Shown: positions 27,107-35,625 of the stretch, piece by piece
Position numbering within the stretch: position 1 is the first letter of the stretch
How the letters are laid out: every line of letters begins with the position of its first letter
Source: Marivita sp046591575
Lineage (GTDB): Bacteria; Pseudomonadota; Alphaproteobacteria; Rhodobacterales; Rhodobacteraceae
DNA length: 64,000 bases
NCBI RefSeq assembly: GCF_046591575.1
Contig: NZ_JBIQWA010000001.1
Location: forward strand, 496,001 to 560,000
Reading direction: 5' to 3'
Program-made: the position numbers and the translations under genes
Notes under the pieces: generated by a model
Seen by the model: only the letters and a program-made list of their open reading frames with translations
What the model was told of the DNA's origin: nothing
Database searches by the model: none

Positions 27107-27430
27107 ATGCTGACCTGCATCATCCGCTATCACATTGATCCCACGAAGAAATCCCAGTTCGAAACCTATGCGCGCAACTGGGGCACGGCTATCCCGCGCT
27201 GCGGTGCAGACCTGATCGGGTATTACGCCCCCCACGAAGGCTCAAGCACGCTGGCCTACGGCATCTACAGCATTGAAAATCTTGCAGAATACGAAGCCTA
27301 CCGCGCCCGCCTGTCTGCCGATCCGCTTGGTCAGGAAAACTATGCCTTCGCCCAACGCGAAAAGTTCCTCTTGCGCGAAGACCGCACCTTCCTCAAGCTT
27401 TGCTCCACTCCACAAGGACAGCCAAAATGA
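27107..27430 (+). CDS. NIPSNAP-family small protein
   Basis: A 107-aa protein with the dimeric alpha/beta-barrel features of NIPSNAP proteins: CIIRYHIDPTKKSQFETYARNW at the N-terminus, spread over residues 4-25, and the later YEAYRARLSADPLGQENY. The biochemical role of such stand-alone bacterial proteins is unclear. It overlaps the next gene by ATGA and lies 105 bases from the divergent ArsR regulator, forming a two-gene unit of barrel-fold proteins. Confidence 0.85.
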   Translation: MLTCIIRYHIDPTKKSQFETYARNWGTAIPRCGADLIGYYAPHEGSSTLAYGIYSIENLAEYEAYRARLSADPLGQENYAFAQREKFLLREDRTFLKLCSTPQGQPK

Positions 27431-27771
27431 TCGCCATCATCTTCGAAGTCATCCCCGCCGAGGGCCAGAAAGACGCCTATCTCGACATCGCGGCCGAGAT
27501 GCGCCCGATGGTCGAACAGGTCGAAGGATTTCTGGGGGTCGAGCGGTTTCAAAGCCTGACAAACCCTGAAAAACTGCTTTCGCTCAGTTTTTTCGAGGAT
27601 GAAGACGCGGTCCTGCGCTGGCGCAAACTGGCCGCACACCGCAACGCGCAATCCAAAGGCCGCAGCGGCGTGTTTTCAGACTATCACCTCCGCGTCGCTC
27701 ATGTGATCCGCGACTACGGTATGTTTGACCGCGATCAGGCCCCGGAGGACAGTGTGAAAGTACACGGCTGA
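27427..27771 (+). CDS. Antibiotic biosynthesis monooxygenase (ABM) domain protein
   Basis: A 114-aa single-domain protein of the ABM / dimeric alpha-beta barrel type: MIAIIFEVIPAEGQKDAYLDI at the start, spread over residues 1-21, then MVEQVEGFLGVERFQS and SLSFFEDEDAVLRWRKLAAHRNAQ. Members include small cofactor-free oxygenases and heme-degrading enzymes, and many are uncharacterised. The ATG at 27427 overlaps the upstream stop. It is followed by a hairpin before the convergent aminotransferase gene. Confidence 0.88.
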   Translation: MIAIIFEVIPAEGQKDAYLDIAAEMRPMVEQVEGFLGVERFQSLTNPEKLLSLSFFEDEDAVLRWRKLAAHRNAQSKGRSGVFSDYHLRVAHVIRDYGMFDRDQAPEDSVKVHG

Positions 27772-27775
27772 TCGC

Positions 27776-27829
27776 ATCTTCTTTTCGCAAATATGCAAAC
27801 CCAACGCGCACAAAGGCAACGGGTTTGCA
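27776..27829. repeat. Dispersed A/T block plus hairpin, copy 5
   Basis: The block CATCTTCTTTTCGCAAATAT (27777-27796 region) matches copy 4 in reverse-strand sense. It runs into a hairpin TGCAAACCC (27794-27802) / GGGTTTGCA (27821-27829), which can act as a terminator for the ABM gene and the convergent aminotransferase gene. Confidence 0.6.
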
Positions 27830-27839
27830 AATTCAGGGC

Positions 27840-29024
27840 TTAAATCCCCACATCGATTATTGCCTTGGCAAGGATCGGCACGGTGTCCTTGTTCAAACCG
27901 GCAATGTTCAAACGCGAGTCGCCAACCAGATAAATCGCATGATCCTCGCGCAGCTTGTCCACTTGTTCAGGCGACGCGCCAAGCCGCGAGAACATGCCAC
28001 GGTGCTGGGCGATAAAGCCGAACCGGTCTGACCCGGACGCTTTCTGCAATTCAGCCGCCAGCAATTCCCGCAGACCCAGCATAGAGTTGCGCACCTCTTC
28101 CAGTTCTTCCGCCCAATCGGCACGCAGGGCGTTGTCGTTCAGAACCATCGTCACCAACCGCGCGCCATGATCGGGCGGAAAGGAATAGTTCTGACGATTG
28201 AGATAGGCCAAGGTTCCCTGATTCAGCTTATGCGCCGCAGGGTTTTGAGACACAGCCATCAAGATACCTGTCCGCTCGCGGTAAATCCCGAAATTCTTGG
28301 AACAGCTTGCCGCGATGATGGTTTCAGGCACCGAGGACGCGATCAGACGCGTTGCCGCCGCGTCTTCGTCCAGCCCATCACCAAAGCCCTGATACGCAAT
28401 ATCGACCATCGGGGTCGCACCGGTTTTGACCAGCAAATCCACCAGCGCCTGCCATTCCGTCATGTTCAGGTTCGCACCCGTCGGGTTGTGACAGCAGCCA
28501 TGCACCAGCACGATATCACCCGGCCCGGCTTTTGCCAGATCGGCCATCATCCCGTCGAAATCCACACCGCGCGTCTCGTCGTCGAAATAGCGATAGGGCA
28601 CCATGTTCATCCCCATATGCTTGAGGATCGACAAGTGGTTCGGCCAAGTCGGATTGCTGACATAGACCCGCCCGGTCGGGTTCGCCATGCGGATCATGTC
28701 AAAACCCTGGCGCACCGCTCCGGTGCCCCCCGGTGTTGCCACAGCCGCCACATTTGCGCGCGGCACGGCATCGCCCAGAACCATCGCAATCATCGCATCC
28801 GCAAAGGCCGGATCACCCGCAAGCCCGGTATAGGCCTTGGTTGTCTCGGTTTCCCAAAGCTGCTTTTCTGCGGCTTTGATCGCGCGCATGATCGGCGTGT
28901 TGCCGGTGGCATCCTTGTAGACGCCGACACCAAGATCAATCTTGCCCTCGCGCGGGTCTTCGCGAAATGTCTGAACCAGCGCCAGGATTTTATCCGCAGG
29001 TTGTTCTTTCAGCGTTTCAAACAT
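27840..29024 (-). CDS. Aromatic amino acid / aspartate aminotransferase (class I)
   Basis: A 394-aa PLP enzyme of the AspC/TyrB group. Seen: GVGVYKDATGNTPI, the NPTWPNHL and HGCCHNPTGANL segments, and the PLP lysine in SCSKNFGIYRERTG near residue 245. A C-terminal Arg lies in DSRLNIAGL. It starts on the sulfurtransferase stop (TGATG overlap), so the two are co-translated. Transamination of cysteine to 3-mercaptopyruvate, the substrate of the neighbour, is a plausible joint role but is inferred. Confidence 0.94.
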   Translation of the reverse strand: MFETLKEQPADKILALVQTFREDPREGKIDLGVGVYKDATGNTPIMRAIKAAEKQLWETETTKAYTGLAGDPAFADAMIAMVLGDAVPRANVAAVATPGGTGAVRQGFDMIRMANPTGRVYVSNPTWPNHLSILKHMGMNMVPYRYFDDETRGVDFDGMMADLAKAGPGDIVLVHGCCHNPTGANLNMTEWQALVDLLVKTGATPMVDIAYQGFGDGLDEDAAATRLIASSVPETIIAASCSKNFGIYRERTGILMAVSQNPAAHKLNQGTLAYLNRQNYSFPPDHGARLVTMVLNDNALRADWAEELEEVRNSMLGLRELLAAELQKASGSDRFGFIAQHRGMFSRLGASPEQVDKLREDHAIYLVGDSRLNIAGLNKDTVPILAKAIIDVGI

Positions 29025-29881
29025 CAGTCATCTCCAGTGGCCACAGGTACGGTGGGAAACTGGCCCCATTCGCACCATGACCCGTCATATAAGGAATGGT
29101 TTTCTTTACCCATGCGCGCCATCGCAAGCGACAGGATCGCTGCCGTCACACCGGACCCGCAGGTGGTGATTGCAGGACGCGACAGGTCAACACCCGCCGC
29201 TTCGAAAATCGCCCGTGTTTCCTCGACCGATTTCATGGTCTGGTCTTCCCGCAAAAGCGAGGCGTAGTGAACGTTTTTCGAACCGGGGATATGTCCGGGC
29301 CGCAACCCCGGGCGTGGCTCCGGCTCTTCCCCCCGAAAGCGTCCGGCGGACCGCGCATCAATGATTTCGTGATCCCCCAGTTTTGACGCCGCAGACACCT
29401 GTGTCACGTCACGCACAAGATGCGCCTGACGTCGCACCGTCATGTGACGGTCACGGATCATCGGCGGCATGTCTTCCAGGTCGCGGCCTTCGGCCACCCA
29501 TTTGGGCAGCCCGCCATCCAGAACAGCTATGTCATTCTGCCCCATAAGCTTGAACAGCCACCAAACCCGCGCTGCTGAAAACAGACCGGCCCCGTCATAC
29601 ACCACCACCTGATGCCCATCACCAATGCCCATTGCCCGCATCCGCGACATGAACTTTTCGATGGGCGGGACCATATGTGGCAGCTCAGACCGGCTGTCGG
29701 AGATATCATCAATGTCGAAAAACCGCGCGCCCGGGATGTGACCGGCGTCATATTCCGCTTTGGCATCCCGCCCGCTGTCGGGCATATACATTGACCCGTC
29801 CAGAATGCGAAGATCTGGGTCCCGCATATGTGCGGCCAGCCAAGCGGTGGAAACAAGTGTTTTGGGATCGTCTTGTGCCAT
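29024..29881 (-). CDS. sseA: 3-Mercaptopyruvate sulfurtransferase
   Basis: A tandem rhodanese protein of 285 aa. The first, inactive domain holds PGARFFDIDDISD. The second carries the active-site loop CGSGVTA near residue 238, which is the mercaptopyruvate type rather than the thiosulfate-type CRKGVTA. The ATG at 29881 follows a GAGGG ribosome binding site, and the longer frame up to 29962 is unlikely. It is coupled to the downstream aminotransferase. No signal peptide is present, so it is cytoplasmic. Confidence 0.93.
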   Translation of the reverse strand: MAQDDPKTLVSTAWLAAHMRDPDLRILDGSMYMPDSGRDAKAEYDAGHIPGARFFDIDDISDSRSELPHMVPPIEKFMSRMRAMGIGDGHQVVVYDGAGLFSAARVWWLFKLMGQNDIAVLDGGLPKWVAEGRDLEDMPPMIRDRHMTVRRQAHLVRDVTQVSAASKLGDHEIIDARSAGRFRGEEPEPRPGLRPGHIPGSKNVHYASLLREDQTMKSVEETRAIFEAAGVDLSRPAITTCGSGVTAAILSLAMARMGKENHSLYDGSWCEWGQFPTVPVATGDD

Positions 29882-30010
29882 TTGCGCCCTCGGAACTGGA
29901 GTTGCCCCTGCATAAGAGCGGCCCGCGCCACGCGCAAGACCAACCCGCCTGCCCGTTATCATGGGGTATCGCTGCGTTCCCGGCCACCCGGTCAGGTACG
30001 GCTGTGTGAA

Positions 30011-30484
30011 TCAGCCGCCGGTTTTGAGCAATCGCTGTTTCTGGCGACCCCAATCGCGCTTGGCCTGCGTTTCGCGTTTGTCGTGGATCTTTTTACCCTT
30101 GGCGATGCCAATCTTCATCTTCACCATACCCTTGTGGTTGAAGTAGATCACCAAAGGGACAAGCGTCATACCCTTGCGCTGGGTCTCGTTCCACAGCTTT
30201 GCCAACTCTTTGCGCGACACCAATAGTTTACGGCGGCGGCGCTCCTCGTGCGGAAACATCGCGCGGTTATAGGGCGCGATATAAGAATTGACGAGCCACA
30301 GCTCTCCGTCCTCGACCGCGGCATAACTCTCGGCGATATTGGCGCTGTTTTCGCGCAGGGATTTCACCTCAGACCCCTGCAGGACAATCCCAACCTCAAG
30401 GTCATCTTCAATTGCATAATCAAACCGCGCACGGCGATTGTCGGCGATCACCTTGTAATTCGGGTTCTCTTTCGGCTTGGCCAT
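30011..30484 (-). CDS. smpB: SsrA-binding protein SmpB
   Basis: Binds tmRNA and delivers it to stalled ribosomes for trans-translation. The family pattern is clear: NRRARFDYAIEDDLEVGIVLQGSEVKSLR spans residues 14-42, followed by YIAPYNRAMFPHEERRRRKLL and the basic C-terminal tail KKIHDKRETQAKRDW. The ATG at 30484 has a GGAGA ribosome binding site, and the upstream open frame to 30646 lacks family sequence. No ssrA gene was recognised in the window. Confidence 0.97.
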   Translation of the reverse strand: MAKPKENPNYKVIADNRRARFDYAIEDDLEVGIVLQGSEVKSLRENSANIAESYAAVEDGELWLVNSYIAPYNRAMFPHEERRRRKLLVSRKELAKLWNETQRKGMTLVPLVIYFNHKGMVKMKIGIAKGKKIHDKRETQAKRDWGRQKQRLLKTGG

Positions 30485-30746
30485 GACAGCGGTCTCCTTA
30501 TTCCGCAAGAGCTGTAGATATAGGAGAACGGGTCCAGTTTGAAACGGTTTCTCCGCCACAAGCGTGCAAACCCGGCAGCCCTTCGAAAATTGCTGGCCGA
30601 TATCGAACGGGTGCTGGTAAACACATTCATTTTCAAAAGGTTGCACACGCTCGACAACCTGTCGCGCGCCCGTCCGTCGCAGGTTGCTTTAAAGCTGCAT
30701 TCCAGACCTAACTTATAAACCAAACGGTCAACAAGGTTGCTGGTCC

Positions 30747-32132
30747 ATGGACACACTGATCCTTTCGCGCATCCAATTCGGTGCCAATATTTCGTTTCAT
30801 ATCCTGTTCCCAACGATCACCATCGCGCTGGGATGGGTGCTTTTGTTTTTCAAATTGCGGTTCACCCGCACGCAAGAGCAAAAGTGGCTGGAAGCCTATC
30901 GCTTTTGGGTCAAAGTCTTTGCGCTCAGCTTTGCGATGGGTGTGGTCAGTGGCATCACGATGTCGTTCCAGTTTGGCACCAACTGGCCGGGCTTTATGGA
31001 ATCCGTCGGCAATATCGCGGGGCCATTGTTGGCATATGAAGTGATGACCGCCTTCTTTTTGGAAGCTGTGTTTCTGGGCATCATGCTGTTTGGGATGTCC
31101 AAAGTGCCAAGCTGGTTACACACGTTGTCGACCTTTCTGGTCGCCTTTGGGACCACCATGTCAGCGTTCTGGATTCTGGTCCTGAACTCATGGATGCACA
31201 CGCCGGCCGGGTTCGAAATGCGTGATGGCGTGGCCTATGCGACCGATTGGCTGGCAATCATATTTAACCCATCCATGCCCTATCGACTGGTGCATATGCT
31301 GCTGGCCTCCGGTCTGACCGTGGCGTTTTTGCTGGCAGGGCTCAGCGCGTTCCGCTGGCTGATCGGTGATCGCTCTGCCGGCGTTCGGGCAACGCTGAAA
31401 ACGGGCCTCACCATCGGCGCGGTTCTGATCCCGTTGCAAATTCTCGCCGGCGATTTTCATGGCCTCAACACTCTGGAACATCAGCCCCAGAAAGTCGCTG
31501 CCATGGAGGGCAATTGGGAAACCGGCCCGAACGTGCCACTGGTGCTGTTCGCGATCCCGAATGAAGACACCCGCTCTAACGATCATGAAATTGGCATCCC
31601 AAACGGCGCGTCTCTTATTCTTAAACATTCGGCAGACGGCATCGTGCCGGGTTTGAATGACTTTATTCTGGAAGACGGCACGGTCAAACATCCCCCCGTC
31701 GCGCCGGTCTTCTTCAGCTTCCGCATCATGGTTGCAACCGGGATGGCGATGCTATTGCTCAGCTGGGCATCGGTGTTCTTTATGGCGCGGAAACGGCGTG
31801 GTGTAGAGGGCCTGCCCAAACCAATGCTCTATGCGATGGTGCCAATGGCGTTCTCGGGCTGGGTCGCAACGCTTGCCGGATGGTACACAACGGAAATCGG
31901 CCGCCAGCCCTGGCTTGTGCAAGGCGTCCTGACCACCGAAGCCGCGGTTGCTGACGTGCCCGCACCTATGGTTGCAAGCACGTTGATCGCATACCTCGTC
32001 GTGTATGCGGCACTGCTCTTTGCGTATATCGGCGTGCTGTTCTACCTCGCACGCAAAGCGAGCAAAGGCGAACCTATTGGCAAACGCGCGCCTGTCTCGC
32101 AAGAGGCACCCGTCACACTGGCAGCGGAGTGA
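30747..32132 (+). CDS. cydA: Cytochrome bd ubiquinol oxidase subunit I (short Q-loop)
   Basis: The catalytic subunit of the bd-type quinol oxidase, which reduces oxygen to water at high affinity without proton pumping. It has the heme-ligand His in FHILFP near residue 19, a second His in YRLVHMLLAS, the quinol-site segment EHQPQKVAAMEGNW and GRQPWLVQG. At 461 aa it has the short Q-loop, as in CioA-type cyanide-insensitive oxidases, rather than the longer E. coli form (522 aa). It is co-translated with cydB. No FNR-like box was recognised in the 260 bases upstream. Confidence 0.96.
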   Translation: MDTLILSRIQFGANISFHILFPTITIALGWVLLFFKLRFTRTQEQKWLEAYRFWVKVFALSFAMGVVSGITMSFQFGTNWPGFMESVGNIAGPLLAYEVMTAFFLEAVFLGIMLFGMSKVPSWLHTLSTFLVAFGTTMSAFWILVLNSWMHTPAGFEMRDGVAYATDWLAIIFNPSMPYRLVHMLLASGLTVAFLLAGLSAFRWLIGDRSAGVRATLKTGLTIGAVLIPLQILAGDFHGLNTLEHQPQKVAAMEGNWETGPNVPLVLFAIPNEDTRSNDHEIGIPNGASLILKHSADGIVPGLNDFILEDGTVKHPPVAPVFFSFRIMVATGMAMLLLSWASVFFMARKRRGVEGLPKPMLYAMVPMAFSGWVATLAGWYTTEIGRQPWLVQGVLTTEAAVADVPAPMVASTLIAYLVVYAALLFAYIGVLFYLARKASKGEPIGKRAPVSQEAPVTLAAE

Positions 32133-32137
32133 TCGAC

Positions 32138-33148
32138 ATGTATCTATTTGGTGATCCCGAAATCTGGCTGCCCTTGGCCTTTGCCGGCCTCATGGGCGCG
32201 TCGATCCTGATCTATGTGGTGCTGGACGGGTTTGATCTTGGCGTCGGTGTGCTGTTCCCTTTTGCCGAAGCCGACGAAAAGGACCGCATGATCGCGTCCA
32301 TCGGCCCGTTCTGGGACGCAAATGAAACCTGGCTTGTTCTTGCCATTGGCATCCTGCTGGTGGCGTTTCCTACGGCCCACGGCACAATCCTCACTGCGCT
32401 GTACCTTCCGGTTGCAATCATGCTGATCGGGTTGATCCTGCGGGGGGTGTCGTTTGAATTTCGCGTCAAGGCACCGGCCCCGCACAAACGGGCTTGGGAC
32501 AATGCTTTCTACATCGGCTCTATGATGACATCGCTCAGCCAGGGCTACATGCTGGGGCTTTACATCATGGGCTTGCAGATCACGCCCTTTACATTGTTTT
32601 TTGCCTGCGTGACGGCTGTGTTCCTGACCGTGGCGTATTCGTTCATCGGGGCAACGTGGTTGATCCTGAAAACCGATGGCGCACTGCAAAAGAAAGCTGT
32701 TGAATGGTCCAAAGGCGGGATCTGGGGTGTCGTGCTTGGACTTGGAGCCGTGTCTCTTGCGTCGCCATGGGTCAGTCCGCGCATCTTCGACAAGTGGTTT
32801 TCGATGCCAGAGGTCTTCTTTCTGTTGCCCCTGCCGCTCATGTCCGGCGCGTTGATCGTCTTGCTTTGGATCGCACTCCGCCGCCTGCCGACAAGCGACG
32901 ACAGCTTTGCATGGTTCCCCTTTGCGGCCACGATTGTGCTGTTCGTGCTTGGCTTTTTTGGGATGGCCTATTCGTTCTACCCGTTCATCGTGCCGGAACA
33001 ATTGACCATCTACGAAGCCGCAAGCGCGCCGGAGAGCCTATTCATTATCCTGATTGGAACGGTCTTCGTGCTGCCAATGATCCTGGGCTACACCGCGCTG
33101 GCTTACACGGTGTTCCGCGGCAAAGCGACGACGCTCAGCTACGACTAG
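32138..33148 (+). CDS. cydB: Cytochrome bd ubiquinol oxidase subunit II
   Basis: The membrane partner of CydA, with about eight to nine helices and the family signature VVLDGFDLGVGVLFPF near the N-terminus, followed by IGPFWDANETWLV. The ATG at 32138 has GGAG eight bases upstream. A GTG at 32129 overlapping the cydA stop is the alternative and adds three residues. The 3' end overlaps the convergent phosphatase gene by 14 bases. No cydX-like small ORF is evident after it. Confidence 0.95.
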   Translation: MYLFGDPEIWLPLAFAGLMGASILIYVVLDGFDLGVGVLFPFAEADEKDRMIASIGPFWDANETWLVLAIGILLVAFPTAHGTILTALYLPVAIMLIGLILRGVSFEFRVKAPAPHKRAWDNAFYIGSMMTSLSQGYMLGLYIMGLQITPFTLFFACVTAVFLTVAYSFIGATWLILKTDGALQKKAVEWSKGGIWGVVLGLGAVSLASPWVSPRIFDKWFSMPEVFFLLPLPLMSGALIVLLWIALRRLPTSDDSFAWFPFAATIVLFVLGFFGMAYSFYPFIVPEQLTIYEAASAPESLFIILIGTVFVLPMILGYTALAYTVFRGKATTLSYD

Positions 33149-33872
33149 GAACGCGCTGGCGGCCTTGTGCCGTCAGCTCAACCACCTCATCGCCTTCGAT
33201 ACAGATCACAGAAAGCGGGCGGCCGTATCCCGCACCTGTATCGAGGTTGATGCGGTTCGGATAGCGTTCCACCGCATCAACCGGTGTGTGCCCATGCACC
33301 ACAACCGCGCCATGATCGCGTTTGTCTGCATGAAACTCCTGCCTGATCCAAAGAAGGTCTTGTTCATCCTGCTGGTCAAACGGCACACCGGGAAGAATTC
33401 CAGCATGGGCAAAGAAATACCCGTTTTCTTGATGTGAGGTGTTCAGGCCCCGTAAGAATGCCTTGTGCGTGTCGGGCACCGCATCGCGCAAGATCGCAGC
33501 AAGATCGGCTTTGCGAATACGGTCGGGAATGTAGACGTCATAGGATGCAATCGTCTCGACCCCGCCAATGGCTTGATGAAACCAGTGATATCCAACCAGC
33601 AAATGTGGATCGAACCGGGGGCCATCAGGTTCAACGTACCATTCAAAGAACCGATCATGATTGCCTTTGAGGCAGACCCAATCCCGCCCGGCGGCCTGTC
33701 CTTGGACAAGCGTGTCAATCACGCCTTTGCTGTCGGGCCCGCGATCCACATAGTCACCCAGAAAAACCACCCGTGCATCGCGCCCGCCATCCGCGTCAAT
33801 CCGGGCCAAAGCGGTTTCCAGCATACCAAGCTGGCCATGAATATCACCAATCGCGTAAAGAGCCTGTGTCAT
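33135..33872 (-). CDS. Metallophosphoesterase (Ser/Thr phosphatase / ApaH-like)
   Basis: A 245-aa calcineurin-fold phosphatase. The full metal motif set is present: GDIHG at about residues 10-14, GDYVDRG near 38-44, GNHD near 71-74, FAHAG near 157 and VVHGHTP near 196. The closest groups are bacterial serine/threonine protein phosphatases (PrpA-like) and symmetrical ApppA hydrolases, and the sequence does not decide between them. The ATG at 33872 starts MTQALYAIGDIHG. It lies 78 bases before serA on the same strand. Confidence 0.92.
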   Translation of the reverse strand: MTQALYAIGDIHGQLGMLETALARIDADGGRDARVVFLGDYVDRGPDSKGVIDTLVQGQAAGRDWVCLKGNHDRFFEWYVEPDGPRFDPHLLVGYHWFHQAIGGVETIASYDVYIPDRIRKADLAAILRDAVPDTHKAFLRGLNTSHQENGYFFAHAGILPGVPFDQQDEQDLLWIRQEFHADKRDHGAVVVHGHTPVDAVERYPNRINLDTGAGYGRPLSVICIEGDEVVELTAQGRQRVPSRS

Positions 33873-33950
33873 GCGCAATGTTTCGCACGCAGCTAAGGGC
33901 GGCGCAATGCGCACCGCCCTTTGCTTTTCGTCTGACAAACCGTGGAATTG

Positions 33951-35546
33951 TCAGGCGACATCAAACTGCAGCGGCTTCACCTGCGTGAACAAGCCCGTGT
34001 CATTCAGAGCCTTCAGCGCATTGGCCGGAACGGGTTCATCGACATACAAAAGCGCGATGGCCTCGCCCTTCACATCTGCCCGACCCAATGTGAAGTTCGC
34101 GATGTTCACGCCATGCGACCCCATTGTTTGACCCAATGCACCGATTATTCCGGGAACATCTTCGTTGGTTGTATAGATCATGTGGGCTCCGATCTCGGCG
34201 TCGATATTGATGCCCTTGATTTGAATAAACCGCGGCTTGCCGTCGCTGAATACCGTCCCGGCAATCGACCGTTCGCGTTTGTCCGTAACGACGGTCAATT
34301 TGATATAGCCCTCAAACGCGCCTGACTTGGCCTGGTTCGTGGTGCTGATCTTGATCCCACGCTCTGCCGCAATCAAGGGCGCACTGACCATGTTCACATC
34401 CGGGTTCACCCGCTTCATGATCCCCGCAATCGCAGAACAGTTCAGCGCCTCAAGATTCATATCCGAGACCGCCCCATCATAAAGGATGTTGATCGCATTG
34501 ATCGGCTCATCGGTCATCTGGCCGATAAAGCTTCCCAGATGGTCGGCAAGCTTGATCCAGGGGCCCATGACCTTCGCCTCTTCTGCCGTGACAGATGGCA
34601 TATTGAGCGCGTTTTCAACCGCCCCGGTCAGCAGATAATTCGCCATTTGCTCGGCCACTTGCAGCGCCACGTTTTCCTGCGCCTCGGTCGTCGCAGCCCC
34701 CAGATGCGGGGTGCAGACGACATTGGGCAAGTTGAACAGAGGGTTGTCTTTGGCAGGCTCTTCTTTGAACACATCAAACGCCGCCCCGGCCACATGGCCG
34801 GATTTCAGAAGCGCGGCAAGCGCGTCTTCATCAACCAATCCGCCCCGCGCGCAATTGATGATGCGCACGCCTTGCTTGGTTTTGGCAAGATTTTCGGCAG
34901 ACAGGATGTTTGCCGTCTGATCGGTGTAAGGCACATGCAAGCTGATGAAATCGGCACGTTCGAGCAACGCGTCGAGGTCCACCTTTTCGACCTGCATCTT
35001 TTCGGCCTTTTCTTCGCCAAGAAACGGGTCATAGGCAATAACCTTCATCTTGAGACCACGCGCGCGGTCACAGACGATGCCGCCAATATTGCCCGCGCCG
35101 ATGACGCCCAATGTCTTGCCCGTCAGTTCAACCCCCATAAATTTGGACTTTTCCCATTTACCGGCATGGGTGGAGGCGCTGGCTTCGGGGATCTGACGCG
35201 CGACGGCAAACATCATCGCGATGGCATGTTCGGCGGTGGTGATCATATTGCCAAAGGGTGTGTTCATGACGATCACGCCCTTTTTGGAGGCGGCATCCTT
35301 GTCGACATTGTCAGTCCCGATGCCAGCCCGGCCAATGACCTTGAGCTTATCGGCGGCCGCAAGGATTGTCGGCGTCACCTTGGTGGCCGAGCGGATCGCC
35401 AGACCATCGTATTGGCCGATCACTTCGGCCAGCTTGTCTTTATCCTTGCCAAGGTCCGGCTGGAAATCCACATCAATGCCGCGATCCTTGAAGATTTGCA
35501 CGGCGGCGTCAGAGAGTTTGTCAGAGATAAGTACACGGGGAGCCAT
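33951..35546 (-). CDS. serA: D-3-phosphoglycerate dehydrogenase
   Basis: First enzyme of serine synthesis, oxidising 3-phosphoglycerate. The N-terminal catalytic and NAD domains show GRAGIGTDNVD, the cofactor loop GVIGAGNIGG, RGGLVDEDAL and the His in CTPHLGAAT near 285. A long C-terminal region follows, with an intervening domain and a terminal ACT domain (AHMIYTTNEDVPGIIGALG). At 531 aa this is the long, ACT-containing type, usually feedback-inhibited by serine. The frame extends to 35840, but the ATG at 35546 starts the family sequence MAPRVLISDKL. It is downstream of serC. Confidence 0.97.
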   Translation of the reverse strand: MAPRVLISDKLSDAAVQIFKDRGIDVDFQPDLGKDKDKLAEVIGQYDGLAIRSATKVTPTILAAADKLKVIGRAGIGTDNVDKDAASKKGVIVMNTPFGNMITTAEHAIAMMFAVARQIPEASASTHAGKWEKSKFMGVELTGKTLGVIGAGNIGGIVCDRARGLKMKVIAYDPFLGEEKAEKMQVEKVDLDALLERADFISLHVPYTDQTANILSAENLAKTKQGVRIINCARGGLVDEDALAALLKSGHVAGAAFDVFKEEPAKDNPLFNLPNVVCTPHLGAATTEAQENVALQVAEQMANYLLTGAVENALNMPSVTAEEAKVMGPWIKLADHLGSFIGQMTDEPINAINILYDGAVSDMNLEALNCSAIAGIMKRVNPDVNMVSAPLIAAERGIKISTTNQAKSGAFEGYIKLTVVTDKRERSIAGTVFSDGKPRFIQIKGINIDAEIGAHMIYTTNEDVPGIIGALGQTMGSHGVNIANFTLGRADVKGEAIALLYVDEPVPANALKALNDTGLFTQVKPLQFDVA

Positions 35547-35625
35547 ATCTTGGTCCTTTAGAAAGAGTGGGAAAAGGTGCGTGGCAGGACGCACCTTGGG
35601 TCGGTGTCTGATGGCACGCGCTTTG

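Noticed and set aside
30485..30746. Open frame extending smpB upstream and possible FNR site before cydA
   Set aside because: The extension lacks SmpB family sequence. No TTGAT-N4-ATCAA type site is present in the gap.
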